A DNA stretch of 64,000 nucleotides from Alligator mississippiensis (lineage: Eukaryota; Chordata; Crocodylia; Alligatoridae). Below, in pieces: positions 23,771 through 36,359 of this stretch (position 1 is the first letter of the stretch; every line of letters starts with the position of its first letter). The notes below the pieces were generated by a model. That model searched no databases, was not told where the DNA came from, and worked only from the letters and a program-made list of their open reading frames with translations. Position numbers and translations under genes: made by a program. Location of the stretch: NCBI RefSeq assembly GCF_030867095.1, contig NC_081824.1:394830829-394894828 (forward strand), read 5' to 3'.

Positions 23771-25630
23771 AATCCCTATGCTTAGCACTAGCTATTAACC
23801 AGCTCTAGGTACTTCCAAGCTTAACATTCAGTTTTGCATTTTTTATTTTTTTGTTGTTGTTGATTTTATGGAGGGTGTTTTGGAGAGGGAAGTTTTGGTT
23901 TGTTTTTTGGTTTAGCTTGGCTTGGTTTGTTGTTTTTTTCCCCCCAAGTTATTATTTTTATTATTATTATTGCTCTTTTAAGGTGTATAACGCTTTGCAT
24001 GTATCCACTTCAAACTGGGTTTTGAATTCCAGGCGGACAAGGTGCCCAAAGTTTAGTCCTTGTGTTGCCACTAAGTTTTTCTTTGCATCTAGCACACAAT
24101 GCCTCTAGACACAAATCCCATCTCCTTTCTCCTGTTAACACTGTCTTATTGGGCATATTATACTGCTAAAAATTCAAACAAATGCTATAGATTCTGTGCT
24201 TCTACTGATACATTTATGAAGGAAAAAAAATTGAAAAGCTACCTCCTTCACCTGCAAGGTATCTTCATTTTTGTACCACTTGTGTTTTTAATCTTATTTG
24301 TGCATGAACAGCAGTTTAGAAAAGTTCCATATAGTCTTTGCAGATGATGATGAATTGGGAAGTGGGTACCTGGATCAGTAAAAACCTTTTCTCCGCTGAA
24401 ATTAGTTGTGACATTTCAGACTTCTAGAGAACAAACAATAGAAAGAGAGTCCAATTTCTTCTTAAGTAAGGCAAAGGAAAGCAAAGAAAGTTATTCTGTT
24501 TTCACCGAATATTTATATTCCACAAGGTCACTTTCTATACAAGATTACAATGTGCAGGTTTTGGGGGATTTAGGGTCTTGTGCTGCCTCTAATAAAGTCT
24601 GGTATTTGGAATAAGACTAAAATGTCTGGACAGCAATGGCAGTATTGAATATGCATCAGTGGCACAGTGGAAAGATCCCACAGGAATGAGATAAGTCTGG
24701 CAGATGTGTGGTAAGTCCCTTAAAGAGTGACACAAGAATCATTTTGTCTAGAGCTATTAATTCCGCAATGATCTCTTTGAGAGATGCTTGCCTAGAATCC
24801 TTTCCTATTCTTTATTAAGATTGCTAAGTGCACTCCGTCTGCTGTGGAAGATTAGGTATATTCAACAGATGTGCTAGTTTCTCCAGCATTAAGACACCAT
24901 AGCAACATGATCAAGATTTCAGGTCATTGATACAGGTGTATTAACTGCTGCAGAAAATTCACTGCAGCTGGTGTCAACTCCAGATTTCTTGACCCTATCC
25001 TGACACTGGGTCTTGATGAGTGAGGTTGACAAGGAAGGTCAACTTGTGCAGATTTTCCCCACTTTAATTTCATTTATGCACAGGTGCATTTTTATCTCAC
25101 CTCATCTTGCACCTGCAATATCCTTGTAAAGTTGTATGTCAATAGGCAAGCAATGAAGCAACTAGTATGGATACACTGAGAACTGGTGTTGCAAAGCTAT
25201 ACATAGACAATTCAAGGAGTATGTCACTTTCCCCATATTCTTTCCTCCAAAGTTATTTGTATTGCGCATATACTGCATTTCAAAAAATATGAAAGGTAGA
25301 TATTACTAATCTATTTTACATTCCATCTTCTTCAATAACATAGTTTTAGTTTGGAGTTCAGTTTAATTCTTCATCATTCCCTGTCTATACTGTCCTGAGG
25401 TGTCTTTTTAATTATATGAGATAATAGTATTTTTAATAATTTCAAGTGCCTGATTGTAAAGGCATCTTTTTTACTGATAGAAGTCTCAAAGGTATTTTAA
25501 ACGCTGTATTAAAATGTTTTTTTTTAATGTTCAGTTATTTTATTGTAATTAAATATCCTCCTTTTCTTAATATGGAAATTTGGATAAGTCAGAATTGTAG
25601 GCAGGCAAAATCTTACATTGGTAGGCATTA
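23771..25630. other. Unassigned stretch with low-complexity T/G-rich tract
   Basis: T/G-rich low complexity at about 23836-23975, including a TTA run. The remainder is AT-rich and unassigned, and no gene was recognised. Confidence 0.4.
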
Positions 25631-25634
25631 GAGA

Positions 25635-25800
25635 CTGGAGTGCCCTTCCATGCATTAGCCAATAACCTAGCAGTTAAGGGACTAACCAGGGAAGAGGGAA
25701 ACTTGGGTTGTAGGCTCTTCTCACCTGCGGGGAGGGATTGAACCTATATCTTTATAATTTCCCAGCACAGTCTTCTAACCAACGTGCCACAATTTTGGCT
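25635..25800 (-). repeat. tRNA-derived SINE, copy 1
   Basis: On the minus strand, a tRNA-like head has an A-box-like 'tggcacgttggttagaag' and a B-box-like 'ggttcaatccc'. It is followed by a body reading 'cccaagtttccctcttccc' and 'ttaactgctaggttattgg'. The same head-body order recurs at 32570-32712 and 52403-52560. Confidence 0.55.
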
Positions 25801-25882
25801 TTACACACTTCTCTTTCCTAAAGAGTAAGAAATGCCTCTAATACCTGCTAGTTTTTACCTGACTACTACTATTTGGGAATTT

Positions 25883-25908
25883 CATATATATATATGTGTG
25901 TGTGTGTA
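25883..25908. repeat. (TA)n(TG)n microsatellite
   Basis: A short alternating TA then TG dinucleotide tract. Confidence 0.85.
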
Positions 25909-26199
25909 CTTTGTCTATAAGGATAAGGTTAAACGTTTGAATTAGACTGCTTAAAAGAAACTTAAAATGTGAATGATCACAAATTCAAGTTCATTAACAA
26001 GTGCTAAAGACCCTTAAAACACCTTAAAATTACACCACTTCAGGCAAGGGATATCTTCAAGCCCTGCTATTCAGCAGGAATTGTCTGAACTTCTAGATGT
26101 TCCATGGAGATAAAAGGACAAAGTTGTAGTTCTCCAACATTCCTGGAGGCACTGCTCCGATGTGGACCACATATCCACTTGGACATTACAGACTTAGCC

Positions 26200-26720
26200 T
26201 GATATTTGGGGACAGCCAGGCAGCAAGTACATGGGGAGGGCACAGAGATGAAAGGAATTAGGGCAAGAAGGGGACATAAGAAAGGAGGGGCAAAAGGGCA
26301 GGAGTAGAGGGGGGAAGAGGGAGGGGATAAGGGACAGGGAACAAGGTGAAGGGGAGAAGGTTGATGAGGAGCTGCCAGGCAGCTGTGGGTGGGCCAGACA
26401 GCTCCCCAAGTGTCTGGGTCAGGCCCCACTATCTTCTGTTGGGCCCTGTGGCAGCCTGATACCTCCCCACAGTCGAGGGGAGAGGTGGGGCACAAGGAGC
26501 TGCTGGGCCATTGCGGGTCCTAGTAGAGGCAGCATGGGCTCAATTGAAGCAGGTGAGCAACTGCTGGGCCCACTTGCTCTTCCTTCCTGCAGCTGGCTGG
26601 CAGCTCCTCTGCCCCCATGGGGAGCTGCTGGACCACCATGAGACCCAGGGGGTACTAGCAGGGGAAGGTGCAGGCTGACAGAGGGTAATCTGGGGCAGCA
26701 GACTTCAAACTAACATGGCT
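26200..26720. other. Purine-rich then GC-rich non-coding stretch
   Basis: Strongly purine-biased on the plus strand (about 26220-26370, GGGGAAG-like), then GC-rich with repeated 'gagctgctgg' words. Open frames here are compositional artefacts. It may be the interior of a decayed MITE. Confidence 0.4.
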
Positions 26721-27262
26721 AACTAACTCTGTCATTCGTTCCAGAGAGTGTCATGAAGGATCAGCCATCTATGCTAGAGCTAGAGTCTTTGTTTCAGAGC
26801 TGGAAGCCTGAAAAACATGGCAAAATTCCTAACTCTAATTGGGACCTGGCTTCTGATTCGACAGAAGGGATCCAGGGTTTTTATGATCCCTGCTATGGAG
26901 CTGGAACTCAAAAACCTTGAAATAGACTTCCATAACCATGGCTTAAGTTCGACTAATAGGCCTGAAATATAGTGTCTTTCATTGCTATACACCTGGATAC
27001 ACAACTAAACTAATGGATTTATTAAAATGACTTGCTTGAGAACCTATGATGTTATGTGCCAGTTCTTTCAGAATTCTCTGACTAGATTTGTCAGTTGTCA
27101 GACTGTGAGAGCATTGATCTCTTTTCAGTTTAACTTCTACCTCAAGTGTCCATTTCTATACACCCATTCAAATTAACCACCCTGCCTTTGCCACATGTTC
27201 AATATAATCATTCTGACTAAAAGAGATGAAAAATACTGATGCAGTTACCAAGTTATCCCAAA

Positions 27263-27327
27263 GTCCCCCGCAGTTCAGTGGTAGAATCATTGTCTGCCAT
27301 AGAAGAGAGCTGGGTTCAATTCTTGGA
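27263..27327 (+). pseudogene. tRNA-Gly-like pseudogene or SINE head
   Basis: 'gcagttcagtggtagaatc' (A box and D arm) is followed by 'tgtctgccatag' (anticodon loop with GCC) and 'gggttcaattcttgg' (B box and T arm). This is the body of a tRNA-Gly(GCC). The 5' acceptor strand does not pair with the 3' side, and the anticodon stem is mismatched, so it is not functional. No CCA or poly-A tail was noted. Confidence 0.65.
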
Positions 27328-27559
27328 TGTTTATACAACTATAGTTATGTAGGCACCAAATGCGTGGACTTAGTCTGGCCTTCGGATTTTGTCTCAATGG
27401 TCTAAAGTGGGGATGGAAGGTTTGGGCAGCCCTAGGCATATGTGTTGAAGGTTTGGGCTGCCCTAGGCACTTGCCTAGGCATATGTGTTGGAGGTCTAGG
27501 TAACCTCTCATGCATATACCATGATCCAGAAGGATCAATGGTTGTCAAATCAAACCGTT

Positions 27560-28440
27560 GGGTCATCCTAGTAGGCCTATGCAAAGTGAAAAGTATTCGC
27601 TTCAGATTCAAGTTCAGCAATTCAGAGGGACGGTGATTTGATTTGATGATTTGAATCACTGTCCTGATTCGATTCATATGAATCCAAATCCAAAAATATT
27701 CAGCACCAAATCTTATTCAGCCATAGACTAGACAGGCAGGCAGTGCCAGCAGGAGCAGCTGGGAGAGCAGGCGGATGAGTCCCAGCTTGAGCCAGCAGCC
27801 CTGGGAGAAGCTGTGGCTCATCCGGCTGCTTCCCCCACTGCCCCCCTGCTGGTGAGGGAAGCAGTGCTGGCAGCCCTGAGAGAAGCCTCAGGGGCTTGGG
27901 GGATTATCCTGATTTATGGGGGTTTTTTGAGCAGCATATATAGAGGTGATTGCATATTAGCTCAAGATAAAGTCTTACTCTTATATATTGTGTGTGGGAG
28001 GGGCTGGAGGGGTGTGATGGAGTGTGGGATGTCCATTCCAGCAGCAGGTAGTGTGGGAAAGCTGTGGGGATGTATGCTAGACAGCAGATACCCAGCCAGG
28101 TGTGGGGGAAGCTGCAGCTGGGTGGGTCCTGCCCCAGAGCACAGGGCTCCAGCTCCCAGCTGCCTTCCACCCACTTAGCTGGAACCACTAGAGGCAGGAA
28201 GAGCAGAGCAGTACCTGGGCAGCCATGGCAGCAGGCCCACTAAGAAACCTGTGCATGCTGGCCAGGGCTAGGGTAGTGCTATTGGGAGGGTGCAGTGCAA
28301 GATGCCCTGAGTGGGAATGGGTGGGGCTCAGCCCCATGTGGGGACAGCCATGTGTTAGATACAATCAATTAGCAGATGCCCACCCATGAGTCAAATCTAA
28401 TCAGTTGGCGGGCTGTATTTTGCCCACCTCTAAGTTAGAG
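27560..28440. mobile_element. GC-rich composite of non-autonomous DNA transposons
   Basis: 'gcctatgcaaagtgaaaagtattcg' and 'gaatcactgtcctgattcg' (about 27570-27680) resemble hAT-like MITE ends. A GC-rich body follows, and the segment closes with 'ggcgggctgtattttgccc' 'acctct' near 28407-28431, a wording common at hAT termini. Boundaries are approximate and no transposase was seen. Confidence 0.4.
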
Positions 28441-28599
28441 GGTGTGATGTATGGCATTATGCTTACTGCCCCAAGGCTGCAGAGCAAAATGAAGGGTGTT
28501 TTGATTTCCCGCCCCCTCCACCCCCTATGCTCCTGGTCTTTGCTGGCCTCCAAATGAGGCCATGAAGGGTTTTTTTTTGTCCTTTTTGCTACCAGGGAC

Positions 28600-28626
28600 G
28601 GGGGGGGGGGGGGGGGGGGGGGGGGG
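28600..28626. repeat. Poly-G tract (27 G)
   Basis: An uninterrupted run of 27 guanines on the plus strand. It is a potential G-quadruplex and also a place where sequencing length errors are likely. Confidence 0.95.
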
Positions 28627-28829
28627 CGGGAATCACCTTCACTAAAAACATTGGGTATTGATTGCAGCCAAGGCTGGGGATTTTGACTGGGGCGTGCCAG
28701 TGCTCCTGCTGGAACTAAAACCCAGAGGTTCCCCATGAGATGGTTTTGCACCTCCTCTTTAAGGTCAGCCCAATCATTACATTTGGGATAAGGAAGGAAT
28801 TTTATCCTATGATCTAATTTATACAAGCT

Positions 28830-29150
28830 GTCGGAGTGTCAGGGGGTAGAGAAGGCGTGTTGCTTTCCTCTGGAATAGGAGACATGGGCCTCTTTCTTGG
28901 ATTACTAAAGTACATTTTAGCAAACCTTGAAGTAGCGGGACACTGACATTCCTCATAAATGGAATGTGGCTTACCTGTAGCAGGGTAGGATGTTTCTGCT
29001 GTCTTCAGGCAATATGCCTTATAGTTATACAGCAGGGTTGATCATGAACATTTAGGAATAGGCTAGATAAGGACTTTTATGGGATGATGTATATAGGGAT
29101 AATCTTGCCTCAAGCATGGAGTTAGATCTCTGAAGGTCCCTTGCAGATAA
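28830..29150 (+). mobile_element. CR1-family 3' UTR fragment
   Basis: 'ttatgggatgatgtatatagg' 'gataatcttgcctcaagc' and 'gatctctgaaggtcccttgc' match the order of CR1 3' ends. The upstream 200 bp is probably the same 3' UTR but more decayed. Confidence 0.55.
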
Positions 29151-31975
29151 CAGCAGCATAATTTGAGTGGGGCTAATGAGGCAATCACTCTGGGGGCCAC
29201 CTTGTAGGGGAGGATGAAAAAATGGAGATGCTGCTGGCAGCTGCATGATTACAACTGCTATTGCAGAGGTACCTGGAAGTTGCTGCTGTTCCTGTCCCCC
29301 TGGTTGTGTCCCTACACTGCCAGTAACTAATAGAAACTAGGCATGAATATTTTATTTTAGAAGTTAAGAGAATTAAAGAATTCTAAACATCCAAGCATTG
29401 AGGTGCTGGTATTTCCTTCCCCCAGAAATAATACCAGCAAGAAACCTCACTATTTTCAAGATGGAACTTGATTAAATATAACATAATTGCCTGAAAGAAC
29501 ATAGGACAGAACTCATTGCTCCAAGAGGTCCTTTCATTTCTTGTGTTTGCCATTCTTAAGTGGCATTGTAAATTTGGAAGTTCTACGCACTTTATAGAGA
29601 AGAAAACAGTATTAATTTCTTTTTGCTGTTGTGTAGCAAGCCACTGAACACCTTCCTAATGTTTTTAAGGACCTCTGTGGGAAGAAAATAGGTTTGCCAA
29701 TCCGCTTATATCAATCTATCTAAGACAGTAACAAGGATTGTTGATACAGGATAGAAACTGGGAGGTGGTTAGTAAATTTTGTTCATAATTTAGGATAGTT
29801 TTGCATATTCCTATGGACCTGTATTCCAGAAATAAAGTATTCTAGTTATTGCAGGTCTGCATCTGCAAATACCTGGCATGTTTCAGGAGATACTAAATTG
29901 TTTTCATCCTACTTTGTTGTGTATAGAATGAAGGCACAGTCCAGTGGAAATAATAGTACACGATTATGTAACTAAAGACTTTATCACAATGGATGCCCAG
30001 AAGAGGGACTCAATTTCTGAATGATTCTGTAACCTAACTGTTCTTTTAATGCAACCTTCTTAATGTTTTATACATGAAATATATATATTTTTAATGGTTT
30101 GGGGTACTTCAGTATGGAAAGCATCATACAAAACTATTATCTACTTGGATATGTCCCTAATCAACTCTTTAATTCTAATTCCATACCCTGACAAGAAATA
30201 TATTTGAAGTTCAAAGGTAGTTGGCCATCTGAAATATTCATGAATAAGATCTGTAAGTTTTCTATTTGAGATAATACATATTTCTTACATGGGCATAGAA
30301 AAAATTTCAAGATAAATGTTTCACTAGTGACCTGGACTCAATAAACAACTGCTCCAAGGCAAACAAAAAACTAAAATAGAATTTTATCTCTGAGTTTAAA
30401 ACAATTTGCAAATTAAAAATGGAAATATTCATATTGCACAATATGTTCCCTTAAATATTTTGTACAATGCAGATAGATGTAAGGATGAAGTTATTTATTT
30501 CAAATAATCCTAAAATTTCACCTACACTATGCTAATTTACTTACAAATTTTAATGATCATTGTTTTATCTGATTTTCTTATTCATGAATTACCTAATATG
30601 GCTTCTTTTCAAGAGACAAACATTAATGGACTATGTGTAACATAGGCATCATTCTCCTTCCTACAGGGAGAAGAAGGTTATTTTCATTTAGATCACTTAC
30701 CTATTTTGATGGAAATATCCTTTCCTCAATCCCCAAATGTGCAGTTTAATTCCTCGTATGTTGATAAGCCCAAGGCAATGGAAGGTCTTGCAAAGAATTA
30801 ATATCGCTTTGGTACTCAGTGGCACATCAGTAATGCTTTCTTGAAATAAGGGTGGCCCTCAATACATCTTACATATAAAGTTAGTTTGATATACCAAAAA
30901 TATAGAATAGTTAGAAATTTTCTTCCTTTTCCCCTAAAAAAAAATCTAGTTTTTTATTACTTGGATGAAAAAGGGTATTTCCAGGAATAATGTTTTAACT
31001 TTTTTTTTTTCAGTCAGCATCTGGGCTAAAGTCAAATCAAAGGAAAATCAAGGTTTCTAAGGCCATCTTTAAATTTAATCTGAGGCAAGTACTTCAAAGC
31101 TCTCACATCTCTTATTAAAATTATGTATATCACTGATAATGTTATCAAACTTAAGGTTATTAGTAAAAATACTTCTTTTTTTTACTGAGATGGTAGTTTG
31201 TGGTATACTTACTTGGAAGTTTATTCTATTAATATTTACACTTTCAAATAAATTCATTGCATGCCCATTTATATGTATAAATCTTAAAACACCAATTAAT
31301 GTTGATGACTGATAGCTAAAAGGATATCAAGGTCAATTCGCCTTTCAAAAAAATTCAAATTTTATTACATTTTTATAACTATCAACTTTAATAAGTTCTG
31401 AAAACCTAATATTTAATGAAATTTGTTTACTCTTGATGTGAAATGCTACATAGTTCCCAACTTTAATTTATCTTCTGAAGGTAAAATAGCACATTACTTA
31501 TCACATTTTCCAAGAAATTCCAGATATTCTGATGTCAGAAAGCATAATAAATATTTAAAACTCTAAAACTGGGTCTCAGAAACTGATTACTACCCCTAAA
31601 TCTCCTTAGATATAAATAGAAAACAAAATAACATTAGATAATTTATTTAACAAAACTTAGAATAGCAAACAGTCTCACATACTTGATATAACATTTGGAT
31701 CAGAGGAAAATAGACTTTTCTGGGCTATAATGCTATTAAAGTGAAATCCTAGCTCTTTTAAGTCACTGGTAATACTACAAATGACTTAAAGGTGCCCAGA
31801 ATTTTACCACAAGTATGGGAGGCAGACTTGGTTTAGTAGTGACTGAATATTTTTACTTTGTTAATAACAATTTGGTTTTCTCAGTCTAGCTATCACAGAT
31901 AAATGTTTATTAAAAAACACCCCAAACCCCGCCCCCCAAAACAGCTAACAACCACAATTGATGGATCCTTGTTAG
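29151..31975. other. Unassigned AT-rich stretch
   Basis: Long AT-rich sequence without recognisable genes or named repeats. Short open frames are compositional. Confidence 0.4.
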
Positions 31976-31979
31976 CTAA

Positions 31980-32107
31980 TCCTGGTTTTCTCTGTTTAAA
32001 AAAAAAATCCCAATTTTCAGATTTAAAAAAAGTAACCTGAAATCCACATTTTTCTGTGATTAAAATGAAACACCATTTTTTTAAATCAGAGGAAACCAGG
32101 ATCCCTG
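31980..32107. mobile_element. hAT-like foldback MITE, copy 2 (internally deleted)
   Basis: The left arm (TCCTGGTTTTCTCTG..., 'aacctgaaatccacattttt', 'aaaatgaaacacca') is followed directly by the right terminal segment ('aaatcagaggaaaccagg' then ATCCCTG). It has lost most of the second arm and the first six terminal bases of the left end. No clear target duplication remains. Confidence 0.75.
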
Positions 32108-32569
32108 CTAATAACAATAGTCCCAGATCCTGTTCTCCTGCTAAAATATCTAAGTGGCACTTTCACACCTTTTTGGCCCCTAAGCATAATCTTAGTGCAT
32201 CTGCGATACACGCAGAAAATCATTAAAATGCCTAGCTTCCTTACGGGCTAAATCCTACTTTCCTACTAATATATATATTTATATATATATTAATTTCATT
32301 AACACAGACTGTAGGTTTCTAAATCACCAAACAACATTCTATATCCCTGTCCATAATAGCCTGAAATGTGCTAAGATATCTAAAGATCCCTTAGCACCTC
32401 TACATAACCCTTTGAAGGTAAGCTTATCACAATATGCATGTTCAGAACTGATTCACTATAGCATATAACCTCCATTCCTCGCCATTGAAATGCCATTTCC
32501 CCTTACTCTATAGTCAACAAAAAAAACAAAACTAGTGACTTTTTGACCCAGCTGACATCATCGTAGTTG

Positions 32570-32712
32570 TGACTGCATTTTGCCCAATAGTTTAAGGATT
32601 AAGGCCTATGACACAAGAGACCCAGGTTTTAGTCCTACCTTCCCAAAAGAGATTTGAACTGAGAGAGCTCACATCCTTATAATAATGCTCTAATCACCAG
32701 GTCACATGTTAG
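32570..32712 (-). repeat. tRNA-derived SINE, copy 2
   Basis: The minus-strand head reads 'gacctggtgattagagc' and 'agttcaaatctc'. The body reads 'ctaaaacctgggtctcttg' and 'ccttaatccttaaactattgg', the same order as copy 1. It is diverged. Confidence 0.5.
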
Positions 32713-32999
32713 GGAGGAATAAAAGCATACACCTAGTGAAGCTAAGCCATTTAATAAGCAGAAGGAGAGGAGTTGGGGGGAGAAGGAGAGAATGTAATCC
32801 CCTCAGGCTGTCCCATTGGCCTGTTTCCAATCTGTGGGCAGAGCCTCCAGAAGGAATAAAAAAAATTATGTGCCCATCCCTTCAACAAGGGATGATGAAG
32901 AGGGCTGCAGAACCACTGGTAGAGTTGAGCAGTGGGGCAGAACAGTTGCCCTGGAAGCACCCAGAAGACACCTCTGCTGAGTGAGAGGCAGCAAGTGGC

Positions 33000-33300
33000 T
33001 GTGTCCCAGCCCCACCATGGAGGGAGCTGCGGCATCGGTGCACAGATTGCTGCACAGGGCTGTGGAGCTGAAGGGATTGCTGTGGATGCATGAGGCAGAA
33101 CAGGTCCCCACCCCTACATGAGGCAGGCACCCCTTCAGTGCACAGGGCGGTGCACAGGGAAGAAAGAGCTGAGTGGAGTTTATGGGATGCCACGGCTACA
33201 CGAGGCAACGCAAGTCCCCAACCCTGCATGAGGCAGGAGCCCTTGGTGCATGGATTGGTGGACAGGGCTGAGAGAGGGCTGACAGGCCCAGTAGCCGCAT
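33000..33300. repeat. Degenerate tandem repeat, unit about 108 bp
   Basis: Words recur in order: 'ggtgcacagattgctgcacagg' / 'gtgcacagggcggtgcacagg' / 'ggtgcatggattggtggacagg', and 'caggtccccacccctacatg' / 'caagtccccaaccctgcatg', each followed by 'aggcagg'. Two to three degenerate units. No coding function is inferred. Confidence 0.6.
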
Positions 33301-34126
33301 TAAGCAGCTCGGGCCTTCCTTTAGCAAGCGGCAATGGATGAGTTGACCACCCTAGCGAGGGAAGACACCCTGTATCCATCTCACAGATAGAAACGAGCCT
33401 AACCCATCCAAAGCTTCTGGGAGTCATGAGCTACCCGGAAATGGGATTTCCACAGGAGAGGAGGGGCCCTCCCCCATTCAAGTGATCAAAGGGAAGCCCC
33501 TGAGGAGGAGCGGGAAGACTCCCCTATGGGAGTAGAGAGCAACCTAGGGCCCCCGTTTGTTACGGGTGGTTTTCATGGTTACGGGGCCCCTTCTGGTCAT
33601 GGCCTAGTGGAGGGTGATGGTGTTCCTTTAAGGAAGCCAGTTCTTTCCCCTGGTACCATTTCTTCTTGGGGGAACAGCTGCTGTGTCATTGTTGTGTTCT
33701 GGCTCCTCATATTGTTGGGATTTTCATTGTAAACGTGTGTCTTTAATGTTGCTTTATGAGAGGATTGTAAGCTGCTCTATTTAACCTGTTAGTGGGGTCT
33801 GGTAGTGTGACCCTGACTCTATACCTGAATTCATTTTATTGGTTATTTTTATGTATTGGTATCCTACTTGATGTAACATCACTGTGCATGTTCTGCTATT
33901 GTCCCATCACTACCAGATTTTCCTTTGTTGATTTGCTGTTTAACCTGTGTTTTATCATTGAATGTTCCCACACCTGCTGCCTGGAGGGCCCTGTTGAGGG
34001 CAGGGCTGCATATTAACCAGAAGGCCACAGAGGATCAAGGCCTGTGCCTGAGTTCAGGGTTAACAAGAGTTATTGTCTTTGTAAAAGTATATTTGTAAAT
34101 AGCATATACATGTGCGTGTGTGCGTG
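33301..34126. other. Unassigned stretch
   Basis: No gene recognised. It contains 'tgttaacctg'-type words and moderate GC content in the first half, with no defined element. Confidence 0.35.
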
Positions 34127-34128
34127 TA

Positions 34129-34490
34129 CAGTAAAAGCCATGTTATCCGGTACTTCATTAACCGGCATGCTCTAATAACTGGCATGCTGGTCAATGTGGC
34201 AAAAGCAAAACCAGAAATCCTACTTCCAGTTTCACCAAGTTCCACTTCGGGCCACAGTGAATTTATTGATAAATTAATAAAGTTTACATGTAATCCAATA
34301 TGACTGGAAGGGATTGTTTTCTCTAGGATGTACAGGGGAGGGCTGGGAGTGACAGCACTGTGCCTGTCCCCCAGCACACCGATGCACCAGGCGCAGCAGG
34401 AGACAGGCAAAGATGCCTCTCAGGTAACTGGCATACTTGGTTATCTGGCACCCCCCCATTCCCCATGGGTGCCTGATAACAGAGCTTTTG

Positions 34491-34493
<3 letters not shown>
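34129..34493. mobile_element. Tigger/pogo-like MITE (TA target site)
   Basis: The termini CAGTAAAAGCCATGTTATCC and the reverse complement of ..AACAGAGCTTTTGCTG form inverted repeats of about 25 bp. The element is bounded by TA on both sides (34127-34128, 34494-34495). TA target sites, CAGT-type ends and repeated 'ttatccgg/ttatctgg' words are typical of Tigger (Tc1/mariner superfamily). It is 365 bp with no transposase. Confidence 0.8.
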
Positions 34494-34548
<55 letters not shown>

Positions 34549-34566
34549 GTATGTATGTATGTATAT
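34494..34566. repeat. (TA)n / (TATG)n microsatellite
   Basis: About 26 TA dinucleotides (34494-34547) followed by GTATGTATGTATG. It lies directly between the Tigger-like MITE and the end of the Penelope-like element. Confidence 0.95.
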
Positions 34567-36359
34567 ACAAGGTTCTTTGGGTGAATCTGAAACCTTTTAT
34601 TAGACCAACTTAAATAGTTGGAAAAAAAATTAAGCAAGCTTTTGGATTTAAAAACCCTTTATCAGGCTGAGGAAGTTTATACAGTTGGTATGTGCTCTTC
34701 CTGGATAGAATGAAAAGTAAAGAAGTCAGAGGGTGGGCTGGTATACAGACAAGATCGGCAGTCAGTGAAGATGTAGATAGAGGAGTCAATGAGTGAGAGA
34801 CAGGCTGTGGGTGGTGGGGAGGGGGAAGGAGAATGAATAGTGGAGAGGTACCTGGGGAGTCAGATGTCAGGCAGGTTATAATGTGTCATAAATCCAATGT
34901 CTGTATTTAGTCCATGGTTTTTAATATCCAGGAGGTTGATGAAGTGGAGGTCATAGGCTTGTCTTGGGAAGTGTTTTGTAAGTTTCCTTTAAGGATTAGA
35001 AGTGAGAGATTGGAAAGAGAATGGTTTCCTTGTGAGAAATGTGCCCCCACCGGTAACTGGGTATTCCTGTCTTTGATAGATTTCCGGTGTGCATTCATTC
35101 TGGTGCGCAGTTGTTGTTTGGTCTCTACTACATATTTTCCATCAGGGCATTTGGTGCATTGGATGAGATATATTACATTTCTGGAGGAGCAGCTGTAAGA
35201 TCCAGGAATGCTGATGGCTCTGTTGTGAGGTGTAGTAATTGTCGGAGTGGTGGAGATGTGTTGGCAGGTTTTACATTTCTTGGCATGGTCTTGGATCCAT
35301 TTGGTGTGTTTTGGGCCATAAGAAGTTTGCTTCTGGTGATAAGGTTAGTGAGGTTCGGTGCTTGTTTGAAGGCTAGGATGGGTGGCTCTAGGAAGATCTC
35401 TTTAAGAATAGGGTCTCTTTCTAGTATGAGTTGCAATTGTTTCAGGATTTTCTGTATGGGTTCAAGGGAGGGGTGAAATGTCATAACCAGCGGTATGCGA
35501 TTTGTGGGGGAGGTTTCTTCTGTACTGCAACAATTCTTCAAGTGGTATCCAGGTGGCTCTTTCAAACATGCAATCTATCTCTCTGGAGGAGTGTCCTTGT
35601 TGGGTGAAAGCCTTATTAAGATTGGTGAGGTGACAATCCCAGGTGTTCTCCTCAGTGCAAATTTGGTGGTATCTGAGGGCTTGGCTGTATATCACAGCTG
35701 TATATCACAGATTTTTTGGTGTGTTTAGGGAGATTGCTGGTTCTGTGCAGATATGTATGTTTGTCTGTGGGTTTCTTATATAACGTGGTCTGTATTTTAT
35801 CATTCTGGATTCTGATCATCGTTTCTAAAAAGGAGATGTTGGTATCGGAGTATTGAATAGATAGTCAGATGGAGGGTTGGTGATTGTTGAATTTCTGATG
35901 GAACTCAATCAGATATTGCAGGTTTTCAGTCCAAATGATGAAGATGCCATATGTTAAGTATAGCAAGGGTTTGATGGTGCAGTCCTTGAGGAAGTCTTCT
36001 TCCAGGTGGCTCATAAAAAAGTTGGCATACTGTGGGGCCATTTGTGTGCCCATAACTGTTCCCATGGTCTGGAGGAAATGTTGGTTATTAAAAGTGTAAT
36101 TGTTGTGTGTGAGGATGAAGTGTATAAGATCAGTAATATCTTTGGGTCTGTACTCTGAGTTGTAACCTTGCTCCTATAGATATGTAAGGCAGGCTTGGAT
36201 TCCATCCTGGTGTGAGATGTTGGTACATAGGCTGAAAATGTCCCTGGTGGCTAGGAGGGTATTGCTGGGAAGGTGGTATGTGTTTTTTTAGTTTCTGTAG
36301 AACGTCTGTAGTCTTGGACAAAAATTGCTCTTTGGGTGACAAGCAATTTTAGGATTGAT

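Noticed and set aside
32707-34072. TGTTA...TAACA boundaries as an LTR
   Set aside because: Flanks show no target duplication and no LTR signals were seen.
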